Assembly: GCA_035650355.1 (NCBI GenBank)
Contig: DASRHT010000031.1
Span: 91,317-155,316, forward strand
Length of the DNA stretch: 64,000 nt
Direction of reading: 5' to 3'
From: DASRHT01 sp035650355
Lineage (GTDB): Bacteria; Chloroflexota; Ktedonobacteria; Ktedonobacterales; Ktedonobacteraceae
In this document: piece by piece, positions 51,799 through 61,208 of the stretch
How the letters are laid out: each line of letters starts with the position of its first letter
Numbering within the stretch: position 1 is the first letter of the stretch
Program-made: the position numbers and the translations under genes
Notes under the pieces: generated by a model
Database searches by the model: none
What the model saw: the letters and a program-made list of their open reading frames with translations, nothing else
What the model was told of the DNA's origin: nothing

Positions 51799-53256
51799 CT
51801 ACGACCAGCGACCCACGCCGACCTGCACATTGCGAAAACGAGCAGGCGCGGCGCCGTGTCCCGTGCGCATAACCTGCATCGGCTCGCCCTTACCACAATT
51901 GGGCGTTCCCCACACCGTCCACTCGGCAGGCCCACAGATGGCGTCGCACGAACCCCAGAACTGCGGAGTAATACCCGTATAGGTAGCGTTTTTGAAGAGA
52001 CGTCCAAGCTTGCCATTTTTAATCTCATACGCCATCTCTACACCGAACTGGAAGTTGAGGCGGCGATCATCAATGCTCCAGCTTTTATTAATGCTCATAT
52101 ACAGGCCATCGTCGGTATCAGCAATCAAGTCGTCAAACTTCCAGGTGCCCGGCTCAAGGCTCACATTGGTCATCCGAATCATTGGCAGACGATTCCACCC
52201 ATCAGCCCGCACACAGCCGTTGCTGCTCATCCCTACCAGGGGAGCGGTGTCACGCGACATAAGATATCCTATAAAAAGTCCGTCGCTGACAATCGGCGTG
52301 CGCTGCGCTGGCACCCCTTCATCGTCCCAACCGAAAGTGCCCAGCGCGCCGGGAATAGTGGCATCGGCTGTTATATTCACAATTTCTGAGCCATAGCGAT
52401 ATTGCCCGTTTAATTTGTCCAGGGTCAGGAAACTCTTGCCAACAAAACCCGCCTCCATCCCCAGCACGCGGTCCAGTTCAATCGGATGCCCGCACGACTC
52501 GTGGATCTGGAGAGCAGTCTGCGGACCATCAAGGATAACCGTCATGATGCCGCCGGGACACTGAGGAGCTGCCAGCAGGCGTACAGCCTCTTCGCCAACG
52601 CGCGCGCCATGCTTGACCAGATCCATTGCCTCGATAAATTCGTAGTCGGAGGTACCGGCTTGCCGTCCAAATGAGTTAGGATAGGAACGAGTCTGAATCT
52701 CGCTGCTCTCGGGATCAACCGCGCTGGCGCTGATTGCTGCACCGGTATCGCATAATTCCTGCTCGACCTCGCTACCCTCCGAACTCATAAAAATTTTACG
52801 TTCGCGCGCATATTCCATCATCGCATTGGTCAAAGATACACCCTTAACGCTGCGCATAGCATCATCAGCATCCAGCAACAACTGCACTTTCTGGCTCAAA
52901 GGAACTACAAAAGGATCGACCTTCATTGGCGTACGATATGTGCCCTTTTGTGCTGCCAGCGGCGAAAGAAGCACTGGCTCGCCCGCGACCAGCGCGCTGG
53001 CGCGAGCGATCTGCACAGCCTGTCCTGCCACTTGATCCGCCTCCACCATATCCATGCCGGCGCTACTGGCAAAACCCCAGGCCCCATTTACAATAACTCG
53101 CACATTAAAGCCGCTGCTGATGCCACTTGAGACTCCTTCCACACGTCCATTTTTGACCTCAATCCCCTCAGTTGTACGCTCCATAACGCGCACATCAACA
53201 TAGCTGGCACCAAGCTGCTGAGCAACATTGATAGCCCTGATTGCTAATTCACGCAT
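51799..53256 (-). CDS. tldD: TldD-family metalloprotease
   Basis: Catalytic subunit of TldD/TldE, 485 residues. The metal motif HExxxH is in LQIHESCGHPIELDRVLG (about residues 250-267), followed by the conserved FGWDDEGVPAQ and ISGTTR-like TNVSLEPGTWKFDDLIADTD. The start of the protein (RGVEVKNGRVE-like GIEVKNGRVEGVSSG) is typical. Together with TldE it probably digests unfolded peptides in the cytoplasm. ATG 53256 has AAGAG 7 nt upstream. It runs divergently from tgt. Confidence 0.93.
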   Translation of the reverse strand: MRELAIRAINVAQQLGASYVDVRVMERTTEGIEVKNGRVEGVSSGISSGFNVRVIVNGAWGFASSAGMDMVEADQVAGQAVQIARASALVAGEPVLLSPLAAQKGTYRTPMKVDPFVVPLSQKVQLLLDADDAMRSVKGVSLTNAMMEYARERKIFMSSEGSEVEQELCDTGAAISASAVDPESSEIQTRSYPNSFGRQAGTSDYEFIEAMDLVKHGARVGEEAVRLLAAPQCPGGIMTVILDGPQTALQIHESCGHPIELDRVLGMEAGFVGKSFLTLDKLNGQYRYGSEIVNITADATIPGALGTFGWDDEGVPAQRTPIVSDGLFIGYLMSRDTAPLVGMSSNGCVRADGWNRLPMIRMTNVSLEPGTWKFDDLIADTDDGLYMSINKSWSIDDRRLNFQFGVEMAYEIKNGKLGRLFKNATYTGITPQFWGSCDAICGPAEWTVWGTPNCGKGEPMQVMRTGHGAAPARFRNVQVGVGRWS

Positions 53257-53433
53257 GCATACACTCTTTCTTCTATAGTTTTACTATCACTACGCTCTAT
53301 TGTACGTGTTTTATGTATGACTGTCCATAAATTCTCAGCCCCCATCACGGGCCAGAATATTGCTATCTGCATCTGCGCTTGATAGAATAGCGATAACTTT
53401 TGGACATATAAAGAGCCAGTTAGAAGGAGCGGC

Positions 53434-54576
53434 ATGGATATACCCACATCCGGCGAGAGCGTATCAGAGCCATCCAGACAACCACACGACCTGCAATTGC
53501 CACACGGCGGGTTGCAGCTCCCCGCTTTTATGCCAGATGCAACGCTGGGAGTAGTGCGCTCAGTCGATGCTACTGACCTCTCGGGCTGTGAAATACAGGC
53601 TGTGGTGATGAACACCTTTCATCTGATGCAGCGGCCCGGTTCATCAACGATCCAGGCACTGGGCGGCCTGCACACAATGAGCGCGTGGCCGCGTCCCATC
53701 ATTACTGATTCCGGTGGTTTTCAGGCATACTCGTTGATTCAACAAAATGCCCGCTTTGGTAGCCTGGACAACGATGGTATCACCTTCAAGCCCGAAGGTT
53801 CCGACCGTAAATTTCATCTCACGCCCGAAAAAGCCATTCAGTTGCAGATCAGTTATGATGCTGATATCGTCATGTGCCTCGATTATTGCACGCATGTCGA
53901 TGCTCCGTTCGCGGTTCAGGAGGAGGCGGTTGCCCATACCATCAACTGGGCGAAACGCTGTAAAAAAGAGTTTCAACGCGTCATTGACCAGAAGCGCCTT
54001 TTGCCTGAGAAGCGGCCTCTACTATTCGCGGTAATCCAGGGAGGCGGGTCGCTTGAACTGCGCAGGCGTTGTGCTGAGGCGCTGTTAGCCATCGGCTTCG
54101 ATGGCTTCGGCTATGGAGGCTGGCCGCTGGACCACGAGGGAAAGCTGCTGACCGATATTATCACTTACACACGCGAACTGGTGCCGGCTTCATATCCTAT
54201 GCATGCTCTGGGCGTGGGGCATCCCGCCAATATTACGGAATGCGCCCGCATCGGCTATGGCCTCTTCGATAGCGCCATGCCCACGCGAGACGCACGCCAC
54301 GGACGGCTCTACGCCTTTACTAACGCTGACGCTTCTAATTTCGACGAAAAATGGTTTTCCTATATTTACGTCAACGACGACAAATATATTAAAAATGATG
54401 CGCCCGTATCCAGCGTGTGCGATTGCCTGTGCTGCACGCATTACTCGCTGGGCTACTTACATCACCTTTTCAAAATTAATGATGGGCTGTTTCTGCGCCT
54501 GGCGACGATCCACAATCTTAGATTTATGACCATGCTGGCCCAGCGATTGAGAGCGTGCTGTGATGCCCCCTGCTAA
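53434..54576 (+). CDS. tgt: tRNA-guanine transglycosylase (Tgt-type)
   Basis: Queuine or 7-deazaguanine tRNA-ribosyltransferase, 380 residues; inserts a modified base at the wobble position of GUN-anticodon tRNAs. Landmarks: ITDSGGFQAYSL, the nucleophile region CTHVDAP-DYCTHVDAPF, GGSLELRRRCAEAL, GFGYGGWPLD, the zinc cluster CDCLCCTHY and the following histidine. No queuosine-synthesis genes are nearby. The start ATG 53434 has AAGGAG 4 nt upstream. Its 3' end overlaps the 16S methyltransferase gene by 17 bp, so they are probably co-expressed. Confidence 0.9.
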   Translation: MDIPTSGESVSEPSRQPHDLQLPHGGLQLPAFMPDATLGVVRSVDATDLSGCEIQAVVMNTFHLMQRPGSSTIQALGGLHTMSAWPRPIITDSGGFQAYSLIQQNARFGSLDNDGITFKPEGSDRKFHLTPEKAIQLQISYDADIVMCLDYCTHVDAPFAVQEEAVAHTINWAKRCKKEFQRVIDQKRLLPEKRPLLFAVIQGGGSLELRRRCAEALLAIGFDGFGYGGWPLDHEGKLLTDIITYTRELVPASYPMHALGVGHPANITECARIGYGLFDSAMPTRDARHGRLYAFTNADASNFDEKWFSYIYVNDDKYIKNDAPVSSVCDCLCCTHYSLGYLHHLFKINDGLFLRLATIHNLRFMTMLAQRLRACCDAPC

Positions 54577-55390
54577 TCAGCAGTCCCAGCTTGACAGACT
54601 GATCAACGATGTTAGCGCCAGCCCCAAATACAGCGATATCAGTTTGGATCTGATCAGACGCATCGGCGCACAGGAACTGGCGAAACGACGTAGCTTTAAG
54701 GAGGCGCTAAAAAGTACGCGCAACAAGCTGCACCAGATCGGAGGAGCTTATTTCGATGGCCGCCATGATTACAGTCGCTGGCTTGACGAGCTGAGAGCGG
54801 CAGCCAGGGCAAGCGATAGAGCAATTTTGCAGCAAGCTTGCAGGACGATTATGAGCCATCATGCCTCCACAAAGGAACGCCTCTCCACCCTAGATCAGTT
54901 CTATGCCATCATCCTGGCCGACCTTCCACCCATTCGCAGCGTCATCGATGTCGCCTGCGGCCTCAATCCGCTTGCAATTCCCTGGATGCCGCTAGAAACA
55001 GATGCGCAGTATTACGCCTGTGATATTTACCGGAGCATGTTAGACTTTCTTGCCGACGCTCTCGCCCTCATGCCAGTCAAGAGTGCTGTTCAGCAGTGCG
55101 ATATTATCCAGGCGTGTCCCGCACAACAGGTTGATCTCGCGCTGGTACTAAAAACGTTACCATGCCTGGAGCAGGTGGACAGGCAGGCAGGATATCACCT
55201 GTTGCATGCGCTGAACGCCAGGTATCTTATCGTTTCCTTCCCGGTACACAGCCTGGGCGGCCACAGCAAAGGGATGACCGCCCACTACGAAGCGCATTTC
55301 CGGGAGCTGATACGCAACGACCCCTGGGACGTGCAGCGCATCACATTCCCGACTGAGCTGGTATTTGTCGTCAAGAAAGCTGCGCTATGA
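54560..55390 (+). CDS. 16S rRNA (guanine-1405-N7)-methyltransferase homologue (Arm family)
   Basis: SAM-dependent methyltransferase of 276 residues, the normal length of Arm enzymes. The family signatures are present in order: HHASTKERLSTLDQFY, the SAM-binding VIDVACGLNPLAIPWM, YACDIYRSMLDFL, the LKTLPCLEQ strand and SFPVHSLGGHSKGM. Arm enzymes (Sgm, FmrO, ArmA, Rmt) methylate G1405 of 16S rRNA and give high resistance to kanamycin- and gentamicin-type aminoglycosides; activity here is inferred from homology. The start is GTG 54560 or ATG 54563, inside tgt. No biosynthetic gene cluster or transposon surrounds it, so it looks like a chromosomal, long-standing gene. Confidence 0.88.
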   Translation: MMPPANQQSQLDRLINDVSASPKYSDISLDLIRRIGAQELAKRRSFKEALKSTRNKLHQIGGAYFDGRHDYSRWLDELRAAARASDRAILQQACRTIMSHHASTKERLSTLDQFYAIILADLPPIRSVIDVACGLNPLAIPWMPLETDAQYYACDIYRSMLDFLADALALMPVKSAVQQCDIIQACPAQQVDLALVLKTLPCLEQVDRQAGYHLLHALNARYLIVSFPVHSLGGHSKGMTAHYEAHFRELIRNDPWDVQRITFPTELVFVVKKAAL

Positions 55391-56014
55391 GCGATCAAAG
55401 TCGCGCACACTGAGCAGCCAGCAAGCCGTAAGCTCATCTGGTGCTGTAACTATTTTTTGTATCAAAAGGTCTAATATTTCAGGGCTCTCAATGCGCTCGG
55501 CTTCTCTGTGCGCCACATCAGTCAATGACGGGAAACGCGTCTTCACAATGTTCACTAGCAGCCTTCATAGGGTCAGAAGTTCTCCTTGAACAATGCCTTC
55601 CGCTTTGCCTTTTGCTTCGCCTTTCGCCTCACTTTCGGCTCGTATTTGTCGCACTTTGGGATGTTCTTCCCATAAAGGATCATACATTTTTATGCTTCTC
55701 CTTATCTTCTCTTTCTCTTCTACCGGCACGGTATCGGTCCGTGCCAATAAGAGCTCCATCCATACCAACTGTTGCGCCAATGTGACCTCGTCATCCTTGT
55801 ATAGTTTTTTCAGTTCATCCATGACCCGCTGCATCAGTTTATGATCGACATTCCGCATTGCAGGCAGTAAAGGATACATACATGATACATGCTCACGTAC
55901 ATAGTATTCCGCATCCTGCAAAAATAACGGCAATTTCAAAAAGTTGAAAGTGACAATAGCTTCTTCCCCACTCTGCTCTGGATTATAACAGGCATAAAGA
56001 GAATATGCGATAGC
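55385..56014 (-). pseudogene. Rpn-type PD-(D/E)XK nuclease remnant
   Basis: The open frame from 56014 encodes the middle and C-terminal parts of an Rpn/transposase_31-type protein: the SLYACYNPEQSGEEAIVTFN and CMYPLLPAMRN regions, a helical stretch (LAQQLVWMELLLARTD), and a Lys/Gly/Glu-repeat SEAKGEAKGKAEG. An in-frame TGA (55565-55567) interrupts it after GELLTL, after which the frame continues with no further stop to TAG at 55385, encoding RLLVNIVKTRFPSLTDVA and ILDLLIQKIVTAPDELTA. The N-terminal catalytic part is missing. So it is doubly broken: 5' truncation and a nonsense mutation. Its last codon overlaps the stop of the methyltransferase gene. Confidence 0.8.
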
Positions 56015-56137
56015 TCATTTTTCCTTATACGCTTGCCTGGTCCACATCCCATAATTACATCCATCCACAACACTTTCCGCTTTATTCAAAATGGGCGGTA
56101 TAGGAGTGGTAGAGCGAGAACGATGTAGGAGGAGAGA

Positions 56138-56473
56138 ATGAACAATTACGATATGTTACGCAACACCTGGATCTATCAGGAGATTGAGGAGCAGATAAGG
56201 GCGGAAGAAGGCCGACGCTATCGCGAGGAACAGCGCCAGATGATGCTGGAGATTGTGCAGGCACGCTTTCCACGGATCAGATTCCCGGTCAGGCAAGTGG
56301 CAGAACAGATTACAGACCCCGCAACGCTACGGAAACTGATCATTAAAATCGGTAGCGCGCAGGGAGAAAAGCAGGCAAGGCAGGTAATTCGTGAAATAAG
56401 GGATACACTGAAAAACGAGGACGGCGGAAAGGATGGTGCGCTCGCAGCAGATCCATGCTATAATGAAAGCTAA
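56138..56473 (+). CDS. Small Rpn C-terminal-module-like protein
   Basis: Cytoplasmic, charged protein of 111 residues. Residues about 35-75 (MMLEIVQARFP ... AEQITDPATLRKLIIKI) align with the C-terminal module of the adjacent pseudogene (VNIVKTRFP ... AERIESPEILDLLIQKI), so this is a stand-alone version of that helical module, without a nuclease domain. ATG 56138 follows AGGAGAGA. It ends one base before rlmN starts (TAATG). Possible regulator or relic; not known. Confidence 0.7.
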   Translation: MNNYDMLRNTWIYQEIEEQIRAEEGRRYREEQRQMMLEIVQARFPRIRFPVRQVAEQITDPATLRKLIIKIGSAQGEKQARQVIREIRDTLKNEDGGKDGALAADPCYNES

Positions 56474-57642
56474 TGATGACACCAACAACAGCAACACCAC
56501 AACCAATAATGAATCAAAAAACGGATCTACTTGCGTTCACCCTCCCACAGCTTCAACAATGGCTGAAAGAGCGGGGGGAGGCGCCTTTTCGCGCCCGGCA
56601 GGTGTATAACTGGCTCTACCGGCAACTTGTGACCGACTTTACGTCCATGACCAATCTGCCCCAGTCGTTACGCGATAAACTGACAGCAGAGGCATGCATT
56701 GGACCAATGGTGGTGAGGAGCGAACTGCACTCGAAAGATGATCGCACGCGCAAAATCCTGCTGGAACTGGCTGATGGTAAGCTGATCGAATCGGTCTTAA
56801 TGCTCTATCCGCCGATGAGGGAAAGCGGCGCACGGGCGACGGTCTGCGTCTCCAGCCAGGCTGGCTGCGCCTTCGGCTGTACCTTTTGTGCGACCGGGCA
56901 GATGGGTTTTGATCGCCATTTGAGCGCGGGCGAGATAGTGGCCCAGGTGCTTTACTTTGCCCGCGAACTGCGAGCCGCGCCCTGGGTGGCCGCTGGACTC
57001 CCTGAAAGCAATCCCATCGACCATATCACCAACATCGTTTTAATGGGCATGGGCGAGCCGCTGCACAACTACAATAATGTGCTGCAAGCATTGCGCATCC
57101 TGAATAGTCCAGAGGGCTTCAACCTGGGAGCCAGGCATATGACCGTCTCCACCGTCGGTCTGGTACCCGCTATTCGCAAGCTCAGCCAGGAACAGCTCCA
57201 GGTCAATCTGGCAATCTCGCTCCACGCCCCCACCGATGAGGCGCGCAGCCAGACCATGCCCATCAACCGGAAATATCCCTTAAAAGAGCTGCTTGCCGCT
57301 TGCCAGGATTATATTGCAGCCACACGGCGGCAGGTGACATTTGAATATGTCCTGTTATCAGATGTCAACGATACGCCCGAACACGCGCGGCAACTCGCGG
57401 AACTGCTCGCCCCGCTCAAACAATTTGCGCACGTCAACTGCATTCCAGTCAATGCAACCTCTGCCGACTATTGTCCCCCTGGCCCAGAGGCTATACGTGC
57501 GTTTCGCAATGTTTTGTTCGAATATGGAGTAAGCAACAGCGTACGAGCCGAACGCGGCGATGATATTGCAGCCGCGTGCGGGCAGTTGCGCACGCATTTT
57601 GAAAAGCAGCGCAAGACGGCAGTGCCAACTGTCACTGCCTAA
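56473..57642 (+). CDS. rlmN: 23S rRNA (adenine-2503-C2)-methyltransferase RlmN
   Basis: Radical-SAM RNA methyltransferase, 389 residues, which methylates A2503 of 23S rRNA and A37 of some tRNAs. The CxxxCxxC cluster is in GCAFGCTFCATGQMGF, preceded by RATVCVSSQAGC; the methyl-accepting cysteines are in the family's conserved positions, the last in NSVRAERGDDIAAACGQL. The N-terminal helical domain has the RNA-binding FRARQVYNWLYRQ. ATG 56473 overlaps the stop of the preceding gene. Confidence 0.95.
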   Translation: MMTPTTATPQPIMNQKTDLLAFTLPQLQQWLKERGEAPFRARQVYNWLYRQLVTDFTSMTNLPQSLRDKLTAEACIGPMVVRSELHSKDDRTRKILLELADGKLIESVLMLYPPMRESGARATVCVSSQAGCAFGCTFCATGQMGFDRHLSAGEIVAQVLYFARELRAAPWVAAGLPESNPIDHITNIVLMGMGEPLHNYNNVLQALRILNSPEGFNLGARHMTVSTVGLVPAIRKLSQEQLQVNLAISLHAPTDEARSQTMPINRKYPLKELLAACQDYIAATRRQVTFEYVLLSDVNDTPEHARQLAELLAPLKQFAHVNCIPVNATSADYCPPGPEAIRAFRNVLFEYGVSNSVRAERGDDIAAACGQLRTHFEKQRKTAVPTVTA

Positions 57643-57675
57643 TTATCATATTGGATAAATTCCCCCACAGGCAAC

Positions 57676-57729
57676 AGGATACCCACAAGGAGCACTCCAT
57701 CAAAGTAAAGTGCCCCTTGTGGGCATCCT
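57676..57729. terminator. Long hairpin between rlmN and rpmB
   Basis: 21-bp stem with two mismatches (57676-57696 with 57709-57729), core CCCACAAGG/CCTTGTGGG, 12-nt loop. It sits between convergent genes and can serve both, though no long T-run follows. Confidence 0.7.
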
Positions 57730-57761
57730 ATCCCCACTGGCACAGAATGGCATAGCCGATG

Positions 57762-57959
57762 CTAGCGGGTTTTGGGCAGCTTGCTCATAGTGCGCAGGCA
57801 GCGCGTGCAAATATTGACGGTGCGGGGCCTGCCATTAACTTCAATGCGACGACGCTGCACATTAAGCACAAAGCGGCGGCGCGTGCGATGCTGGGAAAAC
57901 GGTACATTATTACCATACATCGGCTTGCGCTCGCATATATCACAACGGCCTGCTGGCAT
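57762..57959 (-). CDS. rpmB: 50S ribosomal protein L28
   Basis: Ribosomal protein L28, 65 residues, of the zinc-binding type: CDIC near the N-terminus and CTRC in ICTRCLRTMSKL, with the typical VPFSQHRTRRRFVLNVQRR between. It is divergent from asp23, the arrangement seen in Firmicutes (rpmB/yloU/yloV). Confidence 0.95.
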   Translation of the reverse strand: MPAGRCDICERKPMYGNNVPFSQHRTRRRFVLNVQRRRIEVNGRPRTVNICTRCLRTMSKLPKTR

Positions 57960-58038
57960 ATCAACTTCCTCCCTAAAATCTCAATAGACTCTTTTGGGCC
58001 TTCCAGAATGGTTCACCTTCACGCTCCGCTATGCTTAC

Positions 58039-58067
58039 TTGATTATCCCTGGAGCCTCTGGTATACT
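58039..58067 (+). promoter_or_regulatory. Promoter of the asp23-fakA-degV operon
   Basis: TTGATT (58039-58044), 17-bp spacer, TATACT (58062-58067), about 90 bp upstream of the asp23 start. Close to sigma-A consensus. Confidence 0.65.
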
Positions 58068-58163
58068 GCATCAGTAAAACTCGCGAACTGATCTGGGAAA
58101 CCTGAACACGTTAAGCGAGTATAACCGATATCAAGAATTTTGGCAAGAGAGAGATATGTGCGT

Positions 58164-58574
58164 ATGCCAAAAGCATCTGCTATTCAACCACAGGATGGTT
58201 CTCGCCCGCTTGGTAAGATTGAGATTTTGCCCAACGCTATCCATACAATTGCAGTCCAGGCCACCAGCGGATGCTACGGCGTGCTTGGCATTGCGGCCAC
58301 GCGCTTACAGAATGGGCGAGCCGTCATCCTCCCTCCCGAACAGAGCAATCAAGGAATACGGGTAAATACCATCAACAACCAGCTCATCGTCGATGTGTAT
58401 GTCGCATTAGAATACGGGTTGCGCATATCTGAAATCGCAAATAACATTATGAGCAGCGTCAAATTTTCGATAGAGAAAATGCTAGATATCCCGGTTGCCC
58501 AGGTCAATGTCAATGTCCAGGGACTGCTGCACGGGCCGGCACAATCAGCGAAAGCAATAAAGGATAAAAGGTAA
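58164..58574 (+). CDS. Asp23/Gls24-family protein
   Basis: Cytoplasmic Asp23-fold protein (YloU-like), 136 residues: LGKIEILPNAIHTIAVQAT, VLGIAATRLQNGRAVILP, VDVYVALEYGLRISEIANN and PVAQVNVNVQGLLHG are typical. Such proteins sit next to fakA in many Gram-positive bacteria and may link membrane-lipid state to envelope stress. Start: ATG 58164 is 10 nt from AGAGAG; GTG 58158 two codons upstream is 4 nt away and also possible. It is 10 bp before fakA. Confidence 0.85.
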   Translation: MPKASAIQPQDGSRPLGKIEILPNAIHTIAVQATSGCYGVLGIAATRLQNGRAVILPPEQSNQGIRVNTINNQLIVDVYVALEYGLRISEIANNIMSSVKFSIEKMLDIPVAQVNVNVQGLLHGPAQSAKAIKDKR

Positions 58575-58584
58575 CAGAGCCGTT

Positions 58585-60282
58585 ATGCAGGAACAATCAC
58601 CGCGCAGAATACGTATCAGAGCCAGACGTATCAGCGTCTTTGATGGTCAGGACCTGAAGAAAGCTATCCTGGCCGGCGCTGCGTGGTTAGAAGAACATCG
58701 CGATTCGATCAATGCACTTAACGTTTTCCCCGTACCCGATGGCGATACAGGCTCAAATATGTCGGCGACGATGAAGTCTGCCATTCGCAACATCGCCACC
58801 AGCGACGAAACCTCCGCCACGGTCATTGCATCGAAAATCGCTCATGATGCTTTGTTGGGGGCGCGAGGCAACTCCGGCGTTATCCTCTCACAGACGCTAC
58901 GCGGCCTGGCGGCAGGTCTGGAAAAGAAGTCAACCTTCACTTCCCAGGATCTTGCCATTGCGCTACAGGAAGCTTCTCGCCTGGCCTATCGCGCGGTGAT
59001 TAAGCCCGTGGAAGGCACTATCCTCACGGTGGTACGAGAAGCGGCTGAGGCGGCCACGCAGAGCGCCGAGAAAGGAGATGACCTTGTCGCGCAGATGCAA
59101 GAGGTTGTCGCAGCCGCCCGGCGAGCAGTAGCGCGCACCCCCGAACTGCTTCCTTTGCTTAAACAAGCAGGCGTGGTGGATGCCGGCGGTCAGGGCTTTT
59201 GCACGCTGTTAGAAGGCATCCTGCGCTACATTCGCGGCGAAGCTAACGCGCCATCTTCCCCCGCAGAAAATATCGTCAAAGTGCAAAAAGAGCCAGAAGC
59301 TCGCACTATGAAGGGCCGCGTCACTATCGAAGAAGAGTTTGGCTACGAGGTCGTTTTCCTGCTGCGGGGAGAGAAGCTTGATGTTGAAACCATTCGTCAG
59401 ACGATCATCGATATGGGTGGCGTTTCTACCGTTGTAGCGGGCGATGAGAAAATGCTGAAGGTCCATACTCATACCCTGACCCCAGGAAAAATTCTTGACT
59501 ACGGGGTGAGCCTGGGCAGCCTGCTTGATATCAATATCGAAAACCTGCAAGAACAAAGCCTTACCTATGCCGCCGAGAGCGAGGCCGAGCACGCCGCGGA
59601 AGCAGTTCAAGAGACGGCGCCAGTAACGCAGATTGCCACTATCGCCGTCGTCTCAGGCGCAGGCTTCGAGAAAGTCTATCAGGGGCTTCACGTCAACGCT
59701 ATTGTCGCGGGCGGTCAGACCATGAATCCCAGCATCGAGGAGCTGCTCTCCGCTGTTGATGCGCAGCCAACCAATCAGGTAATCATTTTGCCAAATAACA
59801 GTAACGTGATCCTCAGCGCCCAGCAGGTGGTCGATCTGACGCCAAAAGAGGTCTATGTCGTTCCAAGCAAGACGCTCCCTCAGGGCATTGCGGCCCTTCT
59901 CAGCTTCAACTTCGAGGCCGACTTCACTACCAATTGTCAGCATATGACCGAAGCGATCAAGTATATCCAGACCGCCGAGATCACAATGGCCGTGCGCTCT
60001 GTACATATAGGAAGCGTACGTGTGCGTGAGGGCGACTTTATTGGAGTCGTCAACGGCGATCTCGTGGTCGCAGGCCAGGATATCACGCGCGTTCTTCACG
60101 ACACCTTGCAGCGTATGAACATCGGCGATTACGAGCTTTTGACGCTCTACTATGGAGAAAATGTCACGCACGAAGAGGCGCGACAGACTGCGAAATCCAT
60201 CAAAGAGCGGCATTCTCACCTTGAGATTGAGATCGTCGATGGAGGTCAACCTTACTATGCCTATATCATTTCAGCGGAGTAA
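58585..60282 (+). CDS. DAK2/DhaL-domain fatty acid kinase (FakA/YloV)
   Basis: Kinase subunit of the two-part fatty acid kinase, 565 residues, which phosphorylates FakB-bound fatty acids. The N-terminal DhaL domain has the metal and nucleotide motifs NVFPVPDGDTGSNMSAT, LGARGNSGVILSQTLRG and GVVDAGGQGFCTLLEG. The middle and C-terminal domains (VTIEEEFGYEVVFLLRGE, QVIILPNNSNVILSAQQV) match FakA. The substrate-binding partner degV follows 80 bp downstream. Confidence 0.93.
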   Translation: MQEQSPRRIRIRARRISVFDGQDLKKAILAGAAWLEEHRDSINALNVFPVPDGDTGSNMSATMKSAIRNIATSDETSATVIASKIAHDALLGARGNSGVILSQTLRGLAAGLEKKSTFTSQDLAIALQEASRLAYRAVIKPVEGTILTVVREAAEAATQSAEKGDDLVAQMQEVVAAARRAVARTPELLPLLKQAGVVDAGGQGFCTLLEGILRYIRGEANAPSSPAENIVKVQKEPEARTMKGRVTIEEEFGYEVVFLLRGEKLDVETIRQTIIDMGGVSTVVAGDEKMLKVHTHTLTPGKILDYGVSLGSLLDINIENLQEQSLTYAAESEAEHAAEAVQETAPVTQIATIAVVSGAGFEKVYQGLHVNAIVAGGQTMNPSIEELLSAVDAQPTNQVIILPNNSNVILSAQQVVDLTPKEVYVVPSKTLPQGIAALLSFNFEADFTTNCQHMTEAIKYIQTAEITMAVRSVHIGSVRVREGDFIGVVNGDLVVAGQDITRVLHDTLQRMNIGDYELLTLYYGENVTHEEARQTAKSIKERHSHLEIEIVDGGQPYYAYIISAE

Positions 60283-60362
60283 GGCTACCCTGTAGAGACG
60301 TTTTCTCACCACCGTTTCGCACTTATTTTGTCCTTATTATTTTCTTTACATCAGGAGGCCCT

Positions 60363-61208
60363 ATGGTCGTTCGTATTGTCACCGATAGCACCGCAGATAT
60401 CCCTGTGGTCCAGGCGGAAGCTCTCAACATCACGATAGTGCCGCTCACCGTTTTTTTCGGGGATGACGCCTATCTTGATAACATCGAGTTGGATAACGCC
60501 GCTTTTTATAAAAAGTTGCAGGAAAGTAAAGATTTACCAAGAACGTCGCAGCCCTCGCCAGCAGCATTTGAAGAGGCTTTCACTCGCCTGATCAACAAGG
60601 GAGCCGATGCCATCCTCTCGGTCCACCTTTCCTCAAAACTGAGCGGCACATACCAGTCTGCCTGTACGGCTCGTGATGCGCTCCCCGAGAACCTGAAGAA
60701 GATTCCCATTGAGATTGTAGATTCCCAAAGCATCAGCGTCGGCATGTCATATCCGGTGATGGAGGCCGCCAGGAAAGCGCAAAGTGGGGCGGGCCTCGAA
60801 GAAATCAAAGCGCACCTCCTTGATCAACTCGCGCGCACCCGCATTCTGGCAGTACTGGATACGCTGGAATTCGTCAAGCGTGGAGGGCGCATCGGGGGAG
60901 CCAGAGCATTGCTGGGGAATATGCTGAGCTTCAAGCCGATTATTTCGTTGAAGGATGGCGAGGTCATTCCGCTGGAGCAGCCTCGTACGCGCAACAAAGC
61001 CTATGTGCGTCTGGCGCAACTGGTCGGCGAGATGGAGCCTATCGAGTACATCGCCATTGCCGAAGCAAGTGACGAAGTCGGTCAGCAGCTCGCACAAGCC
61101 TTAAAGGCGACCTATTCCGGCGAGATTCCTATCTATAAACTGGGGGGAGTACTGGGAACCCATACCGGGCCAGGCACCGCAGCGGTCTCTGTAGTGACAG
61201 CAGGCTAA
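60363..61208 (+). CDS. DegV-family fatty-acid-binding protein (FakB)
   Basis: DegV/FakB protein, 281 residues, which holds a fatty acid for phosphorylation by FakA. The N-terminal VTDSTADIPVVQ, the ligand-loop RTSQPSPAAFEEAF, HLSSKLSGTYQSA and the lower-lobe KRGGRIGGARALLGNML are diagnostic. Order asp23-fakA-fakB indicates one lipid-activation operon. ATG 60363 has AGGAGG 4 nt upstream. Confidence 0.92.
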   Translation: MVVRIVTDSTADIPVVQAEALNITIVPLTVFFGDDAYLDNIELDNAAFYKKLQESKDLPRTSQPSPAAFEEAFTRLINKGADAILSVHLSSKLSGTYQSACTARDALPENLKKIPIEIVDSQSISVGMSYPVMEAARKAQSGAGLEEIKAHLLDQLARTRILAVLDTLEFVKRGGRIGGARALLGNMLSFKPIISLKDGEVIPLEQPRTRNKAYVRLAQLVGEMEPIEYIAIAEASDEVGQQLAQALKATYSGEIPIYKLGGVLGTHTGPGTAAVSVVTAG

